Positions 8,933 through 17,920 of a stretch of DNA of 64,000 bases are shown here, one piece after another (position 1 is the stretch's first letter; the number at the start of each line of letters is the position of its first letter). This DNA comes from Ensifer sp. LC11 (GTDB lineage Bacteria > Pseudomonadota > Alphaproteobacteria > Rhizobiales > Rhizobiaceae), in contig NZ_MBSO01000016.1 of NCBI RefSeq assembly GCF_001695835.1, positions 44,421 through 108,420 of the forward strand, written 5' to 3'. The position numbers and the translations under genes were made by a program. Below the pieces are notes generated by a model. The model did not search any database. It had not been told where the DNA came from and saw only the letters and a list, made by a program, of their open reading frames with translations.

Positions 8933-8983
8933 TTGACATCCGAAGATCGCGCGCGTATTTTAGAAACTAGGTAGTTTCCTAAA
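8933..8983 (+). promoter_or_regulatory. Promoter with palindromic operator for the efflux operon
   Basis: TTGACA (8933-8938) and TATTTT (8956-8961) form a sigma-70-like promoter with 17-base spacing. An imperfect inverted repeat, TTTAGAAACTA and TAGTTTCCTAAA (8958-8983), covers the -10 and start point, as expected for a repressor of TetR or MarR type. The HlyD-like gene starts 48 bases further on. No TetR or MarR gene lies nearby, so the repressor would be encoded elsewhere. Confidence 0.65.
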
Positions 8984-9031
8984 TGGTGAGATATCGCTTC
9001 AGCCCCGCTGCGCCGGGGAAAGGAACCGGAC

Positions 9032-10234
9032 ATGAGCCAGCTTCAAGCAGTCATCAGTCACGAGAATGCCCTGCCGACGATGGAGAGCATTCCGGCCATC
9101 GAGGCGCCGCGGGCGTTGCCTGCGGCCCCTGCGACGATCGCAGCGGAAACGAACGTGCCACGGAGGCGCTGGCTGCGTAACCTGCTGTTCGCATCGGCAG
9201 CCGTCGCTGTCGCGGCTGGCGCAGCTGATTTCAGTTGGCAGTATTGGACAGCGGGTCGCTTCCAGGTGTCGACTGACGACGCCTATGTGAAGGCAGACAG
9301 CACAACGATCGCACCTAAGGTTTCCGGCCACATCGCCGCGGTGCTCGTGGCTGACAACGAGAAGGTCAGCGCCGGCCAGATCCTCGCCAGGATCGACGAT
9401 CGCGACTTCAAGGTCAGCCTGGAACAGGCCAGGGCGCAGGTCGAGGCCGCCGAGGCCAACATCACCAACAAGCAGTCGGCACTTGCCGCCCAGCAATCGG
9501 CGATCGACGCGGCGAAAGCGACGGTAGAGGCGGACCGGGCCGATCAGACCTTCGCGGAACAGGACGATAAGCGCTATTCGGAGCTGGCGAGGCAAGGCTT
9601 CGGCACCATTCAGAACGCACAACAGGCCGCCTCACGCATTGCGGCTGCCCGCGCGGCTGTTACGCGCGACAGCGCGGCCCTTGCCAATGCGGTCAAGCAA
9701 CTCGACGTGATCAAGGCGGAGCTTGCTCAGGCGAAGGCGGCTCTCGACAGCGTCAGGGCGGCCGAGCATCAGGCTGAACTCAACCTCTCCTACACCGCCC
9801 TCGCCGCCCCGATCGATGGCGTGATCGGCAACCGCACCTTGCGCGTCGGCCAATATGTCCAGGCGGGCACGCAGCTGATGGCAGTGGTCCCGACGGATGA
9901 AGCCTATATCGTCGCCAACTACAAGGAGACGCAGCTTGCGGATGTCCATCCCGGCCAGGCGGTGACGATTGAGGTGGACACCTTCCCCGGACAGATCTTT
10001 GAGGGACATGTCGACAGCATATCGCCGGCCAGTGGCCAGGAATTCGCACTGCTTCCGCCCGACAATGCGACGGGCAACTTCACCAAGGTTGTGCAACGCA
10101 TTCCGGTGAAGATCGTGCTCGATCGCAGCCGACCGATTTCGGTGGCGCTGAGGCCCGGTATGTCAGTCTATCCGACCATCGACACCAAGCAGATGGCGAC
10201 CGAACTCGCCGCGGTTCCAAGGAACATAAACTGA
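9032..10234 (+). CDS. HlyD/EmrA-family efflux periplasmic adaptor
   Basis: A 400-residue membrane fusion protein: a cytoplasmic N-terminus, one membrane anchor at about residues 48-68, then a biotinyl-lipoyl-like half (VSTDDAYVKADSTTIAPKVSGHI), a long alpha-hairpin/coiled coil (about residues 130-250) and a beta-barrel (TALAAPIDGVIGNRTLRVGQYV). The layout is that of EmrA, which bridges an MFS pump to an outer-membrane channel. The DHA2 pump gene follows 45 bases downstream. Expression probably depends on the operator-covered promoter at 8933-8983. No outer-membrane component is encoded here. Confidence 0.9.
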   Translation: MSQLQAVISHENALPTMESIPAIEAPRALPAAPATIAAETNVPRRRWLRNLLFASAAVAVAAGAADFSWQYWTAGRFQVSTDDAYVKADSTTIAPKVSGHIAAVLVADNEKVSAGQILARIDDRDFKVSLEQARAQVEAAEANITNKQSALAAQQSAIDAAKATVEADRADQTFAEQDDKRYSELARQGFGTIQNAQQAASRIAAARAAVTRDSAALANAVKQLDVIKAELAQAKAALDSVRAAEHQAELNLSYTALAAPIDGVIGNRTLRVGQYVQAGTQLMAVVPTDEAYIVANYKETQLADVHPGQAVTIEVDTFPGQIFEGHVDSISPASGQEFALLPPDNATGNFTKVVQRIPVKIVLDRSRPISVALRPGMSVYPTIDTKQMATELAAVPRNIN

Positions 10235-10279
10235 CGGCGGTCAGCCGCCGGCTCGCCAGCCACAGTATGGCAGGAGGAT

Positions 10280-11899
10280 ATGATGTCCACCACAACGCAC
10301 GCGGCTTTGCCCGGCTCAATCGGCACCGGCATCGCCACGACAGCTTCATCCGAGAAGGCAAGCACGACGGCATGGATCGCGGTGCTTGCCGGTTTGATCG
10401 GCGCCTTCATGGCGATCCTCAACATCCAGATCACCAACGCCTCGCTGCTCGACATCGAGGGGGGCATTGGCACAGGCGTCGACAACGGCGCCTGGATATC
10501 GACCTCCTACCTGATCGGCGAGATCGTCGTGATCCCGCTTGCCGACTACTTCAGTCGCGTCTTTTCCTTCCGGCGCTACATGCTCGCGAATGCCATTCTG
10601 TTTCCCCTGTTCTCCGCGGCTTGCGCCTTCGCGCATGACCTTGGCTCGATGATCGCGCTGCGTGGACTGCAGGGAGTTGCCGGCGGCGTGCTCATCCCAA
10701 TGGCCTTCACCATGATCCTGACCAGGCTGCCGAAGGCGCAGCAGCCATTCGGACTGGCGCTGTTTGCGCTGTCGGTCACATTTGCGCCGGCGATTGGCCC
10801 GACGATTGGCGGCTATCTCACCGAAAACTATGGCTGGCAGTCGATCTTCTTCGTCAACGCGCCACCGAGCATCATCATGGTCGTTGCGCTCTATTTCACG
10901 CTTGAGAAAAAGCCGATGCAACTGTCGCTGCTGAAGGAGGGCGACTGGGCCGGTATCGTGACCATGGCCATCGGGCTTTCGGCGCTGCAGACCGTGCTGG
11001 AGGAAGGCAACAAGGATGACTGGTTCCAGTCGCCGTTCATTGTCAAGCTTGCCTTGGTTGCTGCTGTGTTTCTGATCGCCTTCGTCATCATCGAGCTCAG
11101 GGTCGAGAAGCCGCTCGTCCAGTTGCGCCTGCTCAGGCAGCGCAATTTCGGCGTCGGTGTGCTCGTCAACGTGCTCGTCGGCGTCGCACTGTTCGGCACC
11201 GTCTACATCCTGCCCCAGTACCTCGGGCAGGTGCAGCGCTACAATGCCGAGCAGATCGGCCTGGTCCTCGCCTGGACCGGCCTGCCGCAGCTGCTCATCA
11301 TTCCGCTGGTGCCGATGCTGATGAAACGGTTTGACGCGCGTTACATCGGCTTTGTCGGCATCAGCATCTTTGCCGCCAGCTGTTTCATGAACACGACCCT
11401 GTCGCTCGATAGCGCCGGCGACCAGTTCTTCATGCCCAATATCGTTCGCGCCATCGGCCAGGCACTTGTCCTGACCCCGATTACGGTGATCACGACGGCC
11501 GGTATTGCCCCGAGCGAGGCAGGTGCTGCCTCGGGCCTGTCGAACATGCTGCGCAATCTTGGGGGCGCAGTCGGCACGGCGACGCTGGCGACGGTGCTGA
11601 CCAAACGGGAGCAGTTCCATTCGAACATAATCGGGCAGTCGGTTACGATCTACCGGGATGAAGTCCGTGATAGAATTGGCGATCTGACGCAGCATTTCAT
11701 AGCGCGCGGCGTGACGGACGTCGCGGTTGCCCAACACAAGGCGATCGCCGCGATCGGTGCCACGGTCCGTCGCCAGGCGCTCATTCTGGGCTTCAGCGAC
11801 ACTTTCGCCGTGATCGGATTTGTACTCGCCCTCGCCGCGTTGGTGCTGCTCCTTACCCGAAAGGTTCAGGTCGGTGGAGGTGCTGGCGGCGCCCATTGA
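10280..11899 (+). CDS. DHA2-family MFS multidrug efflux transporter (EmrB-like)
   Basis: A 539-residue inner-membrane protein with about 14 hydrophobic segments, the EmrB/QacA size. Recognisable elements are AILNIQITNASLLDI in the first segment, GAWISTSYLIGEIVVIPL in the second, and the GGVLIPMAFTMILTRLP motif C region. AGGAGG sits just upstream of the ATG pair at 10280/10283. Together with the preceding HlyD-like adaptor it should export toxic hydrophobic compounds driven by the proton gradient; the substrate is not evident. Confidence 0.9.
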   Translation: MMSTTTHAALPGSIGTGIATTASSEKASTTAWIAVLAGLIGAFMAILNIQITNASLLDIEGGIGTGVDNGAWISTSYLIGEIVVIPLADYFSRVFSFRRYMLANAILFPLFSAACAFAHDLGSMIALRGLQGVAGGVLIPMAFTMILTRLPKAQQPFGLALFALSVTFAPAIGPTIGGYLTENYGWQSIFFVNAPPSIIMVVALYFTLEKKPMQLSLLKEGDWAGIVTMAIGLSALQTVLEEGNKDDWFQSPFIVKLALVAAVFLIAFVIIELRVEKPLVQLRLLRQRNFGVGVLVNVLVGVALFGTVYILPQYLGQVQRYNAEQIGLVLAWTGLPQLLIIPLVPMLMKRFDARYIGFVGISIFAASCFMNTTLSLDSAGDQFFMPNIVRAIGQALVLTPITVITTAGIAPSEAGAASGLSNMLRNLGGAVGTATLATVLTKREQFHSNIIGQSVTIYRDEVRDRIGDLTQHFIARGVTDVAVAQHKAIAAIGATVRRQALILGFSDTFAVIGFVLALAALVLLLTRKVQVGGGAGGAH

Positions 11900-11944
11900 A
11901 ACACCAATCTCCAGCGGACAAATCAAGCGAAAAGGAGACCGCGA

Positions 11945-12415
11945 ATGAGCAACTCCGGACCCGATCGGCTCTATCTCGACGACCTCCATGTGGGGCAACG
12001 CTTCAGGAGCGCAAGCCAGAGGATCGGCGAAGATGAGATCAAGGCATTTGCCGCGCAGTTCGACCCTCAGCCGTTTCACCTCGATGAGGCTGCTGCCCGG
12101 GAAACGCTGTTTAAGGGGCTGGCCGCAAGCGGCTGGCACACGGCTGCCGTGACGATGCGTCTCAATGTCGAGACGGGTTTGCCCTTGGCAGGAGGCCTTG
12201 TCGGAGCCGGCGGGGAAATCAGTTGGCCGGCTCCGACGCGTCCCGGCGACAGCCTGCACGTGGAAAGCGAAGTGGTCGAGCTTATCCCCTCGCGCTCAAA
12301 ACCCGATCGGGGTATTGCCGTTGTCATGATGCGCACGATCAACCAGCGCGATGAGGTCGTCCAGATACTCAAAGCGAAGCTCATGGTTTCGCGCAGGCCA
12401 ATTGGCCGGCACTGA
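11945..12415 (+). CDS. MaoC-family (R)-hydratase-like protein
   Basis: A 156-residue single hot-dog domain protein. The segment FAAQFDPQPFHLDEAAA matches the catalytic Asp/His hydratase motif of MaoC-type enoyl hydratases, and GLAASGWHTAAVTMRL fits the following helix. AAGGAGA precedes the ATG. It is 45 bases downstream of the efflux pump gene and probably on the same transcript. Small MaoC proteins hydrate enoyl-CoA or related thioesters; why one accompanies a drug exporter is unclear. Confidence 0.8.
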   Translation: MSNSGPDRLYLDDLHVGQRFRSASQRIGEDEIKAFAAQFDPQPFHLDEAAARETLFKGLAASGWHTAAVTMRLNVETGLPLAGGLVGAGGEISWPAPTRPGDSLHVESEVVELIPSRSKPDRGIAVVMMRTINQRDEVVQILKAKLMVSRRPIGRH

Positions 12416-12427
12416 CGGAACTGACGG

Positions 12428-12451
12428 GCACCACCATCCTCATGGTGGCGC
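12428..12451 (+). terminator. Hairpin after the maoC gene, weak terminator candidate
   Basis: GCACCACCAT and ATGGTGGCGC form a 10-bp stem with one mismatch and a four-base loop, 12 bases past the maoC stop. No U-run follows, so a factor-independent terminator is uncertain. The remaining bases up to 12624 show nothing else. Confidence 0.35.
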
Positions 12452-12624
12452 TGAAATTGTTGTGGGACGGCGTCTCCGGCTACCTCGGCTGATTTCCGCT
12501 TGCACATGTTCAAGCGCGGCGCGGATGCCGAGCCTCTGGATTTCCGATGGGTTGGATCGTACTGTCGCCCGACGCCGAACGGTGCCCAACCGACGCAACT
12601 GTGCAAATGACAAGTAATTCATAG

Positions 12625-14166
12625 ATGATGCCGAACAACCGTCCGATTCTTGAGCGGCCGCTCTATCTTGTCGCCCTTTGGTGTCTTTTCCTGTTCGTTG
12701 GCGCCGGAATTCTGGCCGCGCTTGAGCGCCAGGCACTCGTTGCGGAACTCGAACGGGAAAGCACGGCGCTGCATAGCCTCGCCTCCCAGCGCGCTGACCA
12801 GCACGATGCGCATCTGACGGCGTTGTCGGCCGTGGCGGTGGCCTCCGAAGGGCGCAGGCACGATCTGTTCCTCGATGTTGCGCGCACGATCACCCGGTTC
12901 TATCCGCGCATCGATGAAGTGCAGCTTGTCCCTCTGGACCCGGCAATCGAGACCATCGGGACCACTCCGCTCGACACCGCGACGGCGGACCTCGTCCGCG
13001 CGGCGGCAAAGGCTTCGGATGGGCGGATCGCTCTGCTTGCTCACCCGCAGCGGCCAGACCACTACATCATGATCAAGCGCAGTCCCAACACCGCAGAGGC
13101 CCGCTACGGCCTGATGTTGGGAATTGACGCGGCAAGACTGATCGGCGACGGCGGGCCATTCTGGTCCCGGCGGGAGGTGGCGGTAAGCCTTTTCCTGCCG
13201 GATGGCCACTCGCTCCTGTCTTCGCCCGCGCTACCCGGTGCGATCCGGTTTTCGAAGGCGCTCGGGAGCGCCTCCCAGCCGTTGCGGCTTGAGACAGGCA
13301 GGGAGATCGGCCTCACCGGCATGTTTCCGCCGCTGCGCACCGGCCTGACGCTTCTTGCAATCAGTCTTGCCTATCTGGCGGCCCTCGCGGCCTTGCGTCA
13401 ACGCGCGCGAACCCGCGCCGCAGTGCAGCAGGCAACATTAAGTGCCCTGGAATCGCGTCTCACCCACGCCTCGCGCGTCAACGCTCTTGGCGAAATGGCG
13501 AGCGGCATGGCGCATGAACTGACCCAGCCCTTGACCGCTATCCTGGCGCAGGCGCAGGCCGGGCGTCGCCTGTTGGCACAGGGGCAGTATGAGGCGCTCG
13601 CCCCGGCGCTGGATGACAACGTGGCACAGGCGCGCCGGGCGTCGGCCATACTGGAAAGATTTCGCAACTGGTCCCATCCGCACGCCGCACCGCCCGCCGC
13701 CTTCGACTTGCGTGCCGCGCTGGCGAACGTGAAAGCCTTGCTGGAGCCGGAGGCCGCGTCCCGCGGCGTGCAGCTTGATTTTCTGGTTCCCGAGACACCC
13801 GTGGTCGTCGTAGCCGACCCGGTGGAAATCGAGCAGGTGGCGTTCAACCTGGTGCGAAACGCGCTTGAGGCCCTGGACGGGCAGCCGCACGATCGGGGAC
13901 GGGTCGCCGTAACCTTGGCCGACCAAGGGTCGAATGCGGTCTTCGAGGTCTCAGACGACGGCCCCGGCATTGCTCCAGACATTCGCCCACGGCTGTTCAC
14001 GCCGTTTACGACCACCCGCGTCGGTGGCACCGGCCTTGGGCTTGCGCTCAGCCAGCGCCTCGTCGAGCGCGCGGGCGGCGAAATCGCCCTTTTGGAGACC
14101 CATCATGGCGCAACGTTCCGGGTGGTTCTGCCGCGCGGGCCCAAGATCGAGGAGGCCTTGCAATGA
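12625..14166 (+). CDS. Membrane sensor histidine kinase (DctB/FixL-like)
   Basis: A 513-residue kinase. Membrane segments lie near residues 13-33 and 235-258 and enclose a periplasmic sensing region of about 200 residues. The dimerisation/phosphoacceptor helix carries the His in MASGMAHELTQPLTAIL, followed by the N-box NLVRNALEAL, the G1 box DDGPGIAP and the G2 box GGTGLGLALSQRL. The E-L-x-Q-P sequence is typical of kinases paired with FixJ-type regulators. Its stop overlaps the ATG of the response regulator. The encoded secreted HbpS-like protein downstream is a candidate ligand or partner for the periplasmic domain. Confidence 0.9.
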   Translation: MMPNNRPILERPLYLVALWCLFLFVGAGILAALERQALVAELERESTALHSLASQRADQHDAHLTALSAVAVASEGRRHDLFLDVARTITRFYPRIDEVQLVPLDPAIETIGTTPLDTATADLVRAAAKASDGRIALLAHPQRPDHYIMIKRSPNTAEARYGLMLGIDAARLIGDGGPFWSRREVAVSLFLPDGHSLLSSPALPGAIRFSKALGSASQPLRLETGREIGLTGMFPPLRTGLTLLAISLAYLAALAALRQRARTRAAVQQATLSALESRLTHASRVNALGEMASGMAHELTQPLTAILAQAQAGRRLLAQGQYEALAPALDDNVAQARRASAILERFRNWSHPHAAPPAAFDLRAALANVKALLEPEAASRGVQLDFLVPETPVVVVADPVEIEQVAFNLVRNALEALDGQPHDRGRVAVTLADQGSNAVFEVSDDGPGIAPDIRPRLFTPFTTTRVGGTGLGLALSQRLVERAGGEIALLETHHGATFRVVLPRGPKIEEALQ

Positions 14167-14771
14167 CCGTTCCCGTCTACCTGGTCGATGACGACGATGC
14201 GGTCCGACGCGCCCTCAGCCTGCTGCTTTCGACCGTCGGCATCAAGGTCACCGCCTTCGCGGATCCGCAGGCCTTCCTCGCGCAGCTGTCGCGCCTCGAG
14301 ACCGGCTGCCTCATCCTCGATATCCGCATGCCCGCCATATCCGGGCTGAAGCTTCAGGAGAAGCTTGCCGAACGCGGCGTGGACTGGCCGACGATTGTCA
14401 TCTCCGGTCACGGCGACATCGAGGCCTGCAGGCGGGCCTTCCGCAATGGCGCGATCGATTTCCTGTCGAAACCCATCGATGAGCAGGATCTGATCGACGC
14501 GATCCACAAGGGGCAGGAAACGCTCGTGCGCGCGATGCAATTGCACGCGGAGAAGGCCGAAACTCTTGCTCTGCTGGCCGCACTCACGCAGCGCGAGCGT
14601 GAGGTTCTCGACCGGATTGCCGCGGGGTTCACCACCCGCCAGATCGCTGAAGGACTTGGCCTGTCGCCGCGAACGGTCGAAAGCCATCGCGCAGCCATCG
14701 GCGCCAAGCTTGGCAGCACTTCGCAAGCGGAGATGACGCGCCTCTGGCTTGAGGGAGGAAAAACTCCGTAG
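14163..14771 (+). CDS. FixJ/NarL-type response regulator
   Basis: A 202-residue two-domain regulator. The receiver has the acidic pocket VDDDDAVRRA, the phosphoacceptor Asp in CLILDIRMPAISG, and the Lys in FLSKPIDEQDL. The C-terminal LuxR-type helix-turn-helix is LTQREREVLDRIAAG and GLSPRTVESHRAAIGAKL. The overlap with the kinase stop and this architecture make it the cognate output of that kinase. The gene 84 bases downstream is the likely target or co-transcribed gene. Confidence 0.92.
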   Translation: MTVPVYLVDDDDAVRRALSLLLSTVGIKVTAFADPQAFLAQLSRLETGCLILDIRMPAISGLKLQEKLAERGVDWPTIVISGHGDIEACRRAFRNGAIDFLSKPIDEQDLIDAIHKGQETLVRAMQLHAEKAETLALLAALTQREREVLDRIAAGFTTRQIAEGLGLSPRTVESHRAAIGAKLGSTSQAEMTRLWLEGGKTP

Positions 14772-14855
14772 AACTACGGAGATCGACGAAAGGCCTACGA
14801 ATGTCGGTCGGGTGCGAAGACGAATAACCTTTCCATATCAACAGGAAAGGAACCT

Positions 14856-15341
14856 ATGATGATCCGCAACATCGTGCTTGCAGCAGCCCTTCTCGCCCCC
14901 GTAGCCGCCACGGCCCAGGAACTGCCGACTTCGGCCTATCTGCCGCTCGATATGGCCGTGAAGGCCGCTGAGGCCGCAGTGAAGGCCTGCGCTGCCGAAG
15001 GCCACAACGTCAGCGTCGCTGTCGTCGCACGCGATGGCGCGACCAAGGTGCTGCTGAAGGCTGACAACTCCGGACCTCACACCGGAAACAGCGCCCAGGG
15101 CAAGGCCTTTACCTCGGCTGCAATGGGTCGCGACACGGCCGCTCTCGGCGAGTTCATTGCCTCGAAGCCTGCCAATGAAGGACTTCGCGACATGGATGCA
15201 CGTATGGTGATCCAGGCCGGCGGCGTTCCGATCAAGTTCGGCAAGGCGCTGGTAGGCGGTATCGGTGTCGGCGGTGCGCCGTCGGGCGACATCGACGCAA
15301 CCTGCGCAAGCGCCGGCCTTGCCGCCATCGGCGCGAAGTGA
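14856..15341 (+). CDS. Secreted HbpS/GlcG-family haem-binding-like protein
   Basis: A 161-residue protein with a Sec signal peptide (first 20 or so residues, ending ATAQ) followed by a single GlcG/HbpS domain (PF03928 type): AVKAAEAAVKACAAEGHNVS, VVARDGATKVLLKADNSGP, and the glycine-rich GGVPIKFGKALVGGIGVGG. In Streptomyces the extracellular HbpS binds haem and modulates the SenS-SenR two-component system; here the gene also follows a kinase-regulator pair. Whether this copy binds haem is not shown by the sequence. AGGAAAGGAACCT precedes the ATG. Confidence 0.78.
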   Translation: MMIRNIVLAAALLAPVAATAQELPTSAYLPLDMAVKAAEAAVKACAAEGHNVSVAVVARDGATKVLLKADNSGPHTGNSAQGKAFTSAAMGRDTAALGEFIASKPANEGLRDMDARMVIQAGGVPIKFGKALVGGIGVGGAPSGDIDATCASAGLAAIGAK

Positions 15342-15354
15342 GCCACGCTGCGGA

Positions 15355-15385
15355 AGGTCCCTGCCCTTGAAAAGGCAGCGGACCT
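15355..15385 (+). terminator. Hairpin terminator after the HbpS-like gene
   Basis: AGGTCC-CTGCC pairs with GGCAG-C-GGACCT, an 11-bp stem with one bulged base, starting 14 bases after the stop. It is followed by a pyrimidine-rich CTCCATTT stretch. It probably ends the kinase-regulator-HbpS transcript. Confidence 0.6.
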
Positions 15386-15464
15386 CTCCATTTAAAGGCC
15401 ACTACCCGTTTCGAGAGCTCAGACCATTGCCGCCTCTGGCGTGCGACGGCAGCCCTCCGGGTTC

Positions 15465-15503
15465 GAACAGGGCGCTCCCCGACAAGGGTTGAGCGCCCTG
15501 TTC
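15465..15503. terminator. Perfect inverted repeat between convergent genes, bidirectional terminator
   Basis: GAACAGGGCGCTC (15465-15477) and its exact complement (15491-15503) form a 13-bp stem with a 13-base loop, followed on the plus strand by ATTTT. It sits between the HbpS-like gene and the end of the oppositely oriented TonB receptor gene, where it can stop transcription from either side. Confidence 0.6.
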
Positions 15504-15541
15504 ATTTTGAGACGATCGGCGGCTTCAGGCCGGCGACCGGT

Positions 15542-17746
15542 CTACCATTTCTTGCTGAGCTTGAACGTGACCGTGCGGGCGTCGCCGTATCCGCAGACGA
15601 GAATGCCGCTGCAGCCGCTGACATAGTGCCTGTCGAACAGGTTCGTGACGTTCAGAGCGGCACCCCAGTCGTTCTTTTCGTAACGCAGGCCGGCGTCAAA
15701 GACCGTCAATGACGGCACTTTTGCCGTGTTCTCCTTGTTCGCCCAGCTTTCGCCACGGTAGCGAACGCCAGCCCCAAGGCTGACACCCTCGAACACGCCC
15801 TGCTGCACCGTGTAGTCGATCCAGAGCGAGGCCTGCCTATCGGGAACCAGATAGGGCGTCTTTCCGACCAAAGCCGCGTCCGCATCTTCCGTCACCTCGA
15901 GATCGGTGAAGTCGAGGCCCGCGATCACCTTCCAGCTTTCGTTGATGTTGATCTTGCCTTCGAGTTCGATGCCGCGTGAGCGCACCTCGCCCGTCTGCGT
16001 GGAAATGCTGGTAAAGGGGTCGGTGACAAGGGCGTTGCGCTTGGTCAGCTGGTAGATGGATGCCGTCAGCACGCCGTCGAGCAGCGTCGGTTCGTACTTG
16101 ACGCCAGCTTCGAACTGCTCGCCTTCCTCGGGCTTGGTGTTACCGGTCGCCGTCACCGCCACGACCGGGTTGAAGAAGGTTGCGACGCTGACATAGGGCG
16201 TCAGGCCGTTGTCGAGCTCGTAGGCGAGACCGGCGCGGCCGCTGACTGCCCCTTCGCTGTAGTCGAAGGTCGAGTTCTGCGTTGGCGCCCAGAACGTCGG
16301 CCCGTTCTCGGTCTTGGTGTCGACGTAGTCGTAGCGGCCGTTGAGCGTCACCAGCCAGCCGTCGCCGAAACGGATCTGATCCTGCGCATAGACACCCAGC
16401 TGCTGCTGCGTCACCACCTGGTTGATGTAGGTGGCATTGGCGGGCTGCGGCGCGCCGTAGATCGGGTTCGTCGCGCTGATCGGCGTTCCGGCCGAGGACG
16501 CCTGGACATGGTCGAGGCGGTAAAGCTTGTAGTCCAGGCCAACGAGAAGCGTGTGGTCGAGTGCTCCGGTCTCGAATTCGCCCTCGAGCCTGTTGTCGAC
16601 GGCGAAGGTATCGACCTTGGAGGTTGCCTCGAAACCAAGCCGATAGAGCCGGTTGTCCGGGGTGGCCGGCACGTTTGACACCGGGAAAGGCAGGCTCGGA
16701 TCGTAGTAGCCGTAGGTGTAGGGGCCGTTCTCGTGCTTGTAGAGGTGGCCGTAGCGCAGGTTCTGGCTGAATTGCCAGCCGCTGTCGAACTCGTGCTTGA
16801 ACTCGTAGCCGAGCATCTGCTGGACATAGGTGCCGGTGTCGATGTCCGGTTCGCCGAAGAAAGCCTTGCGATCGATCTTGCCGAAAGGTGCGTCGACGAC
16901 CGTGCCGACATAGGGCAGAAAACCGTTGCCGGTGTGGACTTGATCCAGACCCTGCAACAGGCCGTAGACGGTCAGGCTCGTCGTGTCGTCGGGCTGATAG
17001 GTGACCTGCGGCAGTATGAAGCCGCGCAGGTCTTCTGAGTGGTCGGTGTAGTTGTCGCCGCCGGACACCTTGCCGGTAACCCGGTAGCTGATGGCATCGT
17101 TCAGCGGCCGGTTTACGTCGACGGCCAGAAACGCATTGCCGTTACTGTTGATACCGGTCTCCGCGTTGGCAAAGGTCTCGTCGAGGGGGCGTTTGCTGAC
17201 CAGACTAACAATGCCGCCCGGGTTAGCGCCCCCGTAAAGCACCGAAGCCGGGCCCTTGAGTACCTCGACACGTTCCAGCATGAAGGGATCGACCTGGAAG
17301 CCGCCGAATCCGTACGAGAACAGGGTGAGGCCGTCGAGGAAGACACCGGTCTGTGACGCGTCGAAGCCGCGAATGTAGAACCAGTCGGTATCCGGATCGA
17401 CGCCGAAAGGCTCGGCCATGACACCGGGCGTATAGCGCAGCGCCTCGTCGACCTTGTTGACGACACCGCGGTCGTCGAGTTCTTCGCGTCCGATGACGGA
17501 AACACTCTGGGGAACCTCTGCGATCGGCGTCGCCGTTTTCGAACCGGTCGTCGTCGCCTTGGCGACGTAGCCCTGAACCGGACCGGTCGCATCATCCTCG
17601 GCTTTGGTGCCCTTGACCTCAATCTTTTGCAGCTGTGTCACAGGCGCGTCCTGTGCAAGCGCCGCCCCAGCAGCCAAAACCGCGACACAGGCGGCCCCGC
17701 TTGCCAGCCATTCCGTCAACCGCGCCGCCTTACCTCTTACCATCAT
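15542..17746 (-). CDS. TonB-dependent siderophore receptor
   Basis: A 734-residue outer-membrane receptor with a signal peptide (AACVAVLAAGAALAQ), a TonB-box region near IEVKGTKAE, a plug domain (ATPIAEVPQSVSVIGREEL, RYTPGV, IRGFD, ERVEVLKGPASVLYGGANPGG) and a 22-strand barrel ending in a C-terminal Trp (FKLSKKW). The plug motifs are those of ferrisiderophore receptors of the FhuA/FoxA/FpvA group. It should import a ferric siderophore using TonB-ExbB-ExbD energy. An AraC regulator is encoded immediately upstream in the same direction. I did not find a convincing iron box in the 174-base leader. Confidence 0.92.
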   Translation of the reverse strand: MMVRGKAARLTEWLASGAACVAVLAAGAALAQDAPVTQLQKIEVKGTKAEDDATGPVQGYVAKATTTGSKTATPIAEVPQSVSVIGREELDDRGVVNKVDEALRYTPGVMAEPFGVDPDTDWFYIRGFDASQTGVFLDGLTLFSYGFGGFQVDPFMLERVEVLKGPASVLYGGANPGGIVSLVSKRPLDETFANAETGINSNGNAFLAVDVNRPLNDAISYRVTGKVSGGDNYTDHSEDLRGFILPQVTYQPDDTTSLTVYGLLQGLDQVHTGNGFLPYVGTVVDAPFGKIDRKAFFGEPDIDTGTYVQQMLGYEFKHEFDSGWQFSQNLRYGHLYKHENGPYTYGYYDPSLPFPVSNVPATPDNRLYRLGFEATSKVDTFAVDNRLEGEFETGALDHTLLVGLDYKLYRLDHVQASSAGTPISATNPIYGAPQPANATYINQVVTQQQLGVYAQDQIRFGDGWLVTLNGRYDYVDTKTENGPTFWAPTQNSTFDYSEGAVSGRAGLAYELDNGLTPYVSVATFFNPVVAVTATGNTKPEEGEQFEAGVKYEPTLLDGVLTASIYQLTKRNALVTDPFTSISTQTGEVRSRGIELEGKININESWKVIAGLDFTDLEVTEDADAALVGKTPYLVPDRQASLWIDYTVQQGVFEGVSLGAGVRYRGESWANKENTAKVPSLTVFDAGLRYEKNDWGAALNVTNLFDRHYVSGCSGILVCGYGDARTVTFKLSKKW

Positions 17747-17920
17747 TGCCCTGTCGTCCCACGCCGATCCACCGCACGACCCCTTCCGGGTGCGGCTTCT
17801 GCCCCTCTGATAAGATGAGTGTTTATATCAACTATTCGATCGACTCTTGTCGCGATCAGCGGAAATTGAACGTTCCTGGGCTATTCACAGCGAACATCGG
17901 CTCAGTGCAGATGATTTTGC

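Noticed and set aside
10346..12259. A 637-codon open frame on the minus strand
   Set aside because: It is antisense to the efflux transporter gene, has a composition typical of a shadow frame in high-GC DNA (rich in Arg, His, Asp and Gln) and no family features.
17747..17920. A Fur or RirA iron box in front of the TonB receptor gene
   Set aside because: No convincing match to either motif could be read; iron control remains likely from the gene type but is not shown by the sequence.
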